This document shows, one piece after another, positions 33,871-36,904 of a DNA stretch of 36,904 nucleotides. Numbering within the stretch: position 1 is the first letter of the stretch; each line of letters begins with the position of its first letter. The translations under genes were made by a program, and so were the position numbers. The notes beneath the pieces were generated by a model. That model was not told the DNA's origin and ran no database searches. It saw only the letters and a list, made by a program, of their open reading frames with translations. This DNA is from a bacterium (GTDB lineage Bacteria > Verrucomicrobiota > Kiritimatiellia > CAIKKV01 > CAITUY01). The stretch is from NCBI GenBank assembly GCA_037143175.1, contig JBAWZF010000028.1:1-36904 (forward strand). Reading direction: 5' to 3'.

Positions 33871-34601
33871 CAGTGGCCGCCCCCTATTACAGACGCCTTA
33901 ACCACATCCGTCAACGTTCGAACCCCATACTGCATAATCAGTTCTGCCGGGGAGGCAAAGGCGACAAGCTGCCCTCTGCTGAGGATCATCACCCGGGAAC
34001 CAAGCAACTCGGCTTCCGCCATATCATGGGTTGAGAAAACCATCGTGCGTTCGCCTTTCAGCGGGGATAGCAAGGCATGAATCCGCTCAACATTCATCGG
34101 ATCCAGTCCCAGGGTGGGCTCATCGAGCAGAATCACTTCCGGTTCACCGGCAAGACTGTCGGCCAGCAAAACGCGACGGGTCTCCCCTTTCGAGAGATTG
34201 CCGATCAAGGCACGTTCCAGTCCGGCCAACCCGCAACGCCCGACCATTTCCCGGAGGCGCTTGACTCGCGTCCTCCCGTAAAGTCCACGCAACCGGGCAC
34301 GGAAAGTGAGATATTCCATGACGCGCATTTCGGGGTAGGTAGCATCTTTCTCGGGGAGATATCCGACTAGACGCCGAACACGCAAAGACTCGGTGACCCC
34401 GTCATGGCCATCAATCTGAGTTCTACCGGATGTGGGCGCCATATAAGTGGACAAAATGCGAAGTAATGTCGTCTTACCAGCCCCGCTCGAGCCCACAAGA
34501 GCGATGGATTCGCCCTTCTGAACCTGAAAAGAAAGCCCCTCAAGCGCCGTCACCGGACCAAATTTCTGCGTTACGTTTTCAACATCAATCATATCAACCA
34601 T
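33870..34601 (-). CDS. GldA-like ABC transporter ATP-binding protein
   Basis: A 243-residue ABC ATPase: Walker A GSSGAGKTT near 38-46, signature LSKGETRR (a degenerate LSGGQ), Walker B VILLDEPTLGLDP and switch His in STHDM. It supplies energy to the GldF-GldG-type permease encoded immediately downstream. The start is decided by the promoter: the longest frame would begin at 34655, inside the -35 box, so the ATG at 34601 (or 34592) must be used. It is the first gene of an eight-gene operon running to 24724. Cargo unknown. Confidence 0.9.
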   Translation of the reverse strand: MVDMIDVENVTQKFGPVTALEGLSFQVQKGESIALVGSSGAGKTTLLRILSTYMAPTSGRTQIDGHDGVTESLRVRRLVGYLPEKDATYPEMRVMEYLTFRARLRGLYGRTRVKRLREMVGRCGLAGLERALIGNLSKGETRRVLLADSLAGEPEVILLDEPTLGLDPMNVERIHALLSPLKGERTMVFSTHDMAEAELLGSRVMILSRGQLVAFASPAELIMQYGVRTLTDVVKASVIGGGH

Positions 34602-34631
34602 GCCGCCTGCCGTGAGATGAACAAAAACCCT

Positions 34632-34660
34632 ATTATCGCCACCTAATAAGCCCACGTCAA
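34632..34660 (-). promoter_or_regulatory. strong promoter of the gld-like operon
   Basis: On the minus strand TTGACG (34660-34655), a 17-nt spacer and GATAAT (34637-34632) match the sigma70 consensus at 5 of 6 positions in each box. Transcription would begin about 34625, giving a leader of roughly 25-35 nt. No other good promoter is apparent inside the following tightly packed genes. Confidence 0.6.
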
Positions 34661-34690
34661 GCCAGCAACAATCCCGACAACATCGGCCAT

Positions 34691-35440
34691 TTACCCTTTT
34701 TTCATACGATGATATTGAACCATCCTGATGTTTTTCGGGCAGGGTTTATCCTGAAAGGCAATTTCCCATCTCAAGTGGGGGTCTTGAAACCGAATCAGGC
34801 CCAAATCCAACCATTCAGGATCAAACCAGCCCCCAACCCAACTCAACGAGGCGTCATGATCCTCAGCATTATGATAGGCAATTGCCTTTTTGAACCGACG
34901 ATAACCTGATGACCCACCACAGTCCTCAGGAGGACATGCTTTTTCGCCCCCAATACAGCGGGGATACACTTCACCTATTTTGCGGGGCAAAATCACCTCC
35001 AACACTACCGAATGATGCCAACCGTCACCAAAATCATAGAGATAGTCAGCGTTAAGATTGTCGGGCTTGAGTGTAAAAAAACGGGAAATATTGGTCATCC
35101 AGCCCGGCAAAGTGGCATATCCCATGATGTCTTCATCAGCCCCGCCGTCATCAGGAATTCCAATATGGTCTTCTGCCGCGGTTTTAGGATTGCGAAGAGT
35201 AAAGAGATGGAGATGGTAGTCGAGCCACCCAAAAGCATCCGTTATGGCACAATGGAGATCCCAAAACGAATAGCACCCGGGCACCTGAATCCGTCTCCAA
35301 ACAGGTGGATCAGTCTCAAGTAAGGTCACTTTGAACTGATAAACCTTCAAGAATGGCTGCGGACAGGAATACACACCTGAGGATGTAGTCCGTTTTACAG
35401 ACTTACTTGACTTGGCTAAATTTGTAGGCTTGGTTGACAT
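34691..35440 (-). CDS. plasmid pRiA4b ORF-3-like protein
   Basis: A 249-residue protein of the pRiA4b ORF-3 family, a domain common on plasmids and transposons and scattered in chromosomes, with no settled biochemical function. Family blocks visible are FKVTLLETDPPVWRRIQVPG, FWDLHCAITDAFGWLDYHLHLF, YLYDFGDGWHHSVVLE and CIGGEKACPPEDCGG. About 30 Ser/Lys-rich residues precede the domain. The start is set by GAGGGAG four nt before the ATG at 35440; the open frame extends upstream but without conservation. It is encoded alone between the gld-like operon and a decayed region, which fits a recently acquired gene. It ends about 30 nt before the operon promoter. Confidence 0.9.
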   Translation of the reverse strand: MSTKPTNLAKSSKSVKRTTSSGVYSCPQPFLKVYQFKVTLLETDPPVWRRIQVPGCYSFWDLHCAITDAFGWLDYHLHLFTLRNPKTAAEDHIGIPDDGGADEDIMGYATLPGWMTNISRFFTLKPDNLNADYLYDFGDGWHHSVVLEVILPRKIGEVYPRCIGGEKACPPEDCGGSSGYRRFKKAIAYHNAEDHDASLSWVGGWFDPEWLDLGLIRFQDPHLRWEIAFQDKPCPKNIRMVQYHRMKKG

Positions 35441-35461
35441 AAACTCCCTCAACTCACGGTT

Positions 35462-35815
35462 TTGTCTTCTAAGGGATATTGTTATTCTTGCCGCCGAAAT
35501 TTCCAAGTTTATTCCAACGCCATCATTGGGTGGCAGGAACAAGACTCCTTCACACTCAACGACGGTGGCACAACCACTAGCGCCGCATCCCCGCCAACCA
35601 ACTCGGCGATAAAGACAAGCGATACTGTATCGAAGTTGCGATCCCATTCAAAGAACTGCCGACCTATACTCGTGGTAATGCGGCCCAAAAAGGAGATATG
35701 CTGAATTTCCTGATTACACGCATGTCTCTGGATGGCGATGCCTTCACGGCGATCGCGCCTTTTCCGGTACTTAGCTGGGGTCATAACATTTGGAATTATT
35801 CCCCGCTGGAATTAG
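35462..35815 (+). pseudogene. remnant of a CBM9-like carbohydrate-binding domain
   Basis: The frame open from 35581 reads GDKDKRYCIEVAIPFKELP, then GDMLNFLITRMSLDGD, and SWGHNIWNYSPLELG. This is the pattern of the C-terminal half of a family 9 carbohydrate-binding module (EVAIPF.EL ... G...NF...R ... W........LELG). Upstream, the frame 35462-35578 (NFQVYSNA..GWQEQDSFTLNDGG) could be an earlier part of the same domain, displaced by a frameshift near 35580-35600. No start codon, signal peptide or catalytic domain remains, so I call it a decayed fragment. It is divergent from the pRiA4b-like gene. The similarity is by pattern only. Confidence 0.45.
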
Positions 35816-35840
35816 GTAAGCAATTCGCGTACGTTATCCG

Positions 35841-35975
35841 TTACTTTAGAAATACGCCGATTAAGCATATCAGTCCCCCAATTACAAATAAAATGGGTCC
35901 AACAGCCGCCCTAATCATGGGAACTATTGTCAGAAACGAACCTACTATAAACAAACATCCGCCGACTATTATCAT
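35841..35975 (-). CDS. possible 44-residue double-membrane-helix protein
   Basis: An ATG at 35975 opens a short frame to TAA at 35841. The 44 residues are almost entirely hydrophobic, in two blocks (about 2-19 and 24-42) separated by MIRAAVG, and end in a Lys. This is the layout of a small two-helix membrane protein. The ribosome binding site is poor (GAG about 10 nt upstream) and no relatives are recognised. A random frame in A+T-rich sequence cannot be excluded. Confidence 0.3.
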   Translation of the reverse strand: MIIVGGCLFIVGSFLTIVPMIRAAVGPILFVIGGLICLIGVFLK

Positions 35976-36036
35976 TGTGTGTAATTTGCTCGTATCTATT
36001 AAAACTAAAAGTCAACGGTAAGTGGCGAGGATGCTA

Positions 36037-36110
36037 AGCCGTACATCTTGCGTAGGGGTACGGCTAACTTCATCTACCAAAGGTGGGTTCGGTATCGGGG
36101 GAGACCCACC
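36037..36110. repeat. two tandem hairpins in the decayed region
   Basis: AGCCGTAC (36037-36044) and GTACGGCT (36058-36065) form a perfect 8-bp stem with a 13-nt loop. Seventeen nt further, GGTGGGT (36082-36088) and ACCCACC (36104-36110) form a perfect 7-bp stem with a 15-nt loop. No gene is convincing across them. They may be a structured RNA, a recombination or insertion site, or a dispersed repeat. Confidence 0.45.
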
Positions 36111-36440
36111 ACCTACTTCGCTGATAGGGATACTATACTACACGCCCTCATTTTATATCAAGTTAGAATTTATTCAGGGTGAAAGCATGGAGGTAAGGCG
36201 GATAATCTTCTGCCGCCCTGTGGTGACGAGTCTGCCGACAGCATGAAGCAACAGGGGGCGGGAATTGGGAGGAAATTGGGCGTATCATCCACAAGGATAA
36301 TGCGCTCCGGCACGCTCAAACTTAATCAATCTGCTTTGGTTAATGTGCTCATAACGGGTGAACAATACCCATTTCAATCTTGCATCATAATCATTCATTA
36401 ATTCGTCAGCGACGTAAACTCCGAGGTGTGGTTCGCCGAA
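36111..36440. other. gene-free stretch before the toxin-antitoxin pair
   Basis: About 330 bases that hold no supported gene. A minus-strand frame follows the toxin stop in phase (it includes MNDYDARLKWVLFTRYEHIN and ends near 36292), but has no ribosome binding site or recognised family. No promoter or terminator stands out. Confidence 0.4.
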
Positions 36441-36704
36441 TTATTCGTAGTGCGTCCACAGTCGGATGATTTTAACCGTCTTGACGTCTTCCAGAACCTG
36501 ATACACCAGTCGATACTGTATATTGATGCGACGAGAACATGCGCCAGCCAGATCTCCAACTAGTTTCTCAAAGGGCGGAGGATGTTGATAAGGATTCAGT
36601 TCCAGAATCTCAAGTAATCGCTCGGCTTTTGGTTTCAATCCAGACGCCTTGAGCTTCTTGGCGTCCTTTTGGGCCTGTTTCGTGAAGACAAGCGTCCAGC
36701 TCAC
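36441..36704 (-). CDS. yoeB: YoeB-family mRNA interferase toxin
   Basis: An 87-residue RelE/ParE-superfamily toxin of the Txe/YoeB group, which cleaves mRNA on the ribosome. The sequence follows the family from WTLVFTKQAQKDAKKL through PPFEKLVGDLAGACSRRINIQYRLVYQV to the C-terminal THYE, with the catalytic Arg (SRRI) and the C-terminal His-Tyr present. Two GTG codons (36707 and 36704) could start it. The second lies 8 nt after AAGGAG and overlaps the antitoxin TGA as GTGA, so I prefer it. Toxin after antitoxin, with overlapping ends, is the classical order that lets the antitoxin be made first. Confidence 0.92.
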   Translation of the reverse strand: MSWTLVFTKQAQKDAKKLKASGLKPKAERLLEILELNPYQHPPPFEKLVGDLAGACSRRINIQYRLVYQVLEDVKTVKIIRLWTHYE

Positions 36705-36904
36705 CACTTAAGCTCCTTGCTGCATTTTCCAACAGGAGCCTTCATTCCCTCCAGAATGGACTCACGCATTCCTGGAATGGCTGTCAAGAATAATGTCTCC
36801 TGAATCGCACTCCAATCCTCACCCGAAACCAGGACGGCAGAATGCCGTTTTCCGGTAATCTGTATCGTCTTGTGGGATTCCGCCACATCATCCAGAAGAG
36901 AGTA
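36701..36904 (-). CDS. yefM: YefM/Phd-family antitoxin, cut by window end
   Basis: The visible 67 codons read into the window edge without a stop: YSLLDDVAESHKTIQITGKR, then HSAVLVSGEDWSAIQETLFL, PGMRESILEGMKAP and the terminal ELKW. This is the YefM pattern of DNA-binding N-terminus, VLVS.EDW..IQETL core and toxin-binding tail. A GTG at 36886 could be taken for a start, but the family sequence clearly continues upstream (YSLLDDV), so the true start lies beyond 36904; about 15-20 residues are missing. The protein neutralises YoeB and, with it, represses its own operon; that operator is outside the window. Confidence 0.9.
   Translation of the reverse strand, partial: YSLLDDVAESHKTIQITGKRHSAVLVSGEDWSAIQETLFLTAIPGMRESILEGMKAPVGKCSKELKW

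Noticed and set aside
31612-34601. Gliding motility system
   Set aside because: GldA/F/G homologues occur widely in non-gliding bacteria, and no other gld or spr genes are in the window.
34602-34655. Longer start for the GldA-like ATPase
   Set aside because: It begins within the -35 box of a near-consensus promoter and adds residues not seen in the family.
35509-35784. 91-codon minus-strand open frame
   Set aside because: It lies opposite the CBM9-like pattern, has no family features and no ribosome binding site.
36022-36246. 74-codon plus-strand open frame
   Set aside because: It runs straight through both stems of the tandem hairpins, has no ribosome binding site and no recognisable domain.

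Overview
The window is a gene-dense stretch of a Gram-negative bacterial chromosome with fairly high G+C. The outer-membrane features (LptF/LptG permease, an alginate-export-type barrel, an AsmA-like protein) place it among diderms. The gene set (GldF-GldG-type ABC operon with a DUF4340 protein, MEP-pathway genes, pRiA4b ORF-3-like protein) and the compact operons suggest the PVC superphylum, perhaps Kiritimatiellota or a relative. That placement is inference only; there is no rRNA gene here to fix it. Nearly everything is housekeeping or envelope biology. The last 1.5 kb is accessory and partly decayed.

Layout. 1-424 has no gene but is full of inverted and tandem repeats and ends in a promoter and two dyads in front of a Dps-like ferritin. 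425-4838 (+) holds the ferritin, a GT39/ArnT-like membrane glycosyltransferase, an LptF/LptG permease and a PAP2 phosphatase, a plausible lipid A or lipid-carrier modification group. 4835-5888 (-) holds an orphan bioD and a GIY-YIG protein. 6014-10866 (+) holds mfd and an outer-membrane porin. 10870-13272 (-) is rlmB, a Ser/Thr kinase and a dinB gene destroyed by an internal deletion. 13430-24697 (+) is purA, uppS, cdsA, dxr, rseP, ispG, a HAD phosphatase, a membrane transglutaminase-like protein and a two-gene ABC exporter. Isoprenoid precursors (dxr, ispG), the undecaprenyl carrier (uppS), phospholipid precursor (cdsA) and membrane proteolysis (rseP) are therefore likely made together.

24724-34601 (-) is one long, tightly overlapping operon reading from a near-consensus promoter at 34632-34660: ABC ATPase, fused GldF-GldG permease, DUF4340 protein, AsmA-like protein, miaB, a small membrane protein, phosphoglycolate phosphatase and MntP. 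Beyond it lie a pRiA4b ORF-3-like gene, about 1 kb of decayed sequence (a broken carbohydrate-binding-module remnant, a possible tiny membrane ORF, two tandem hairpins) and a YefM-YoeB toxin-antitoxin pair cut by the window end.

The most noteworthy points are: apparent leaderless starts at mfd, bioD and perhaps rlmB, where a -10 box lies 6-8 nt before the ATG; the GldF-GldG/DUF4340/AsmA-like operon; the dinB deletion; a palindromic repeat family that may have entered the mfd reading frame; and a heptamer tandem repeat that appears to supply the ribosome binding site of an ABC ATPase gene. No clearly new multi-gene defence or biosynthetic system is evident.
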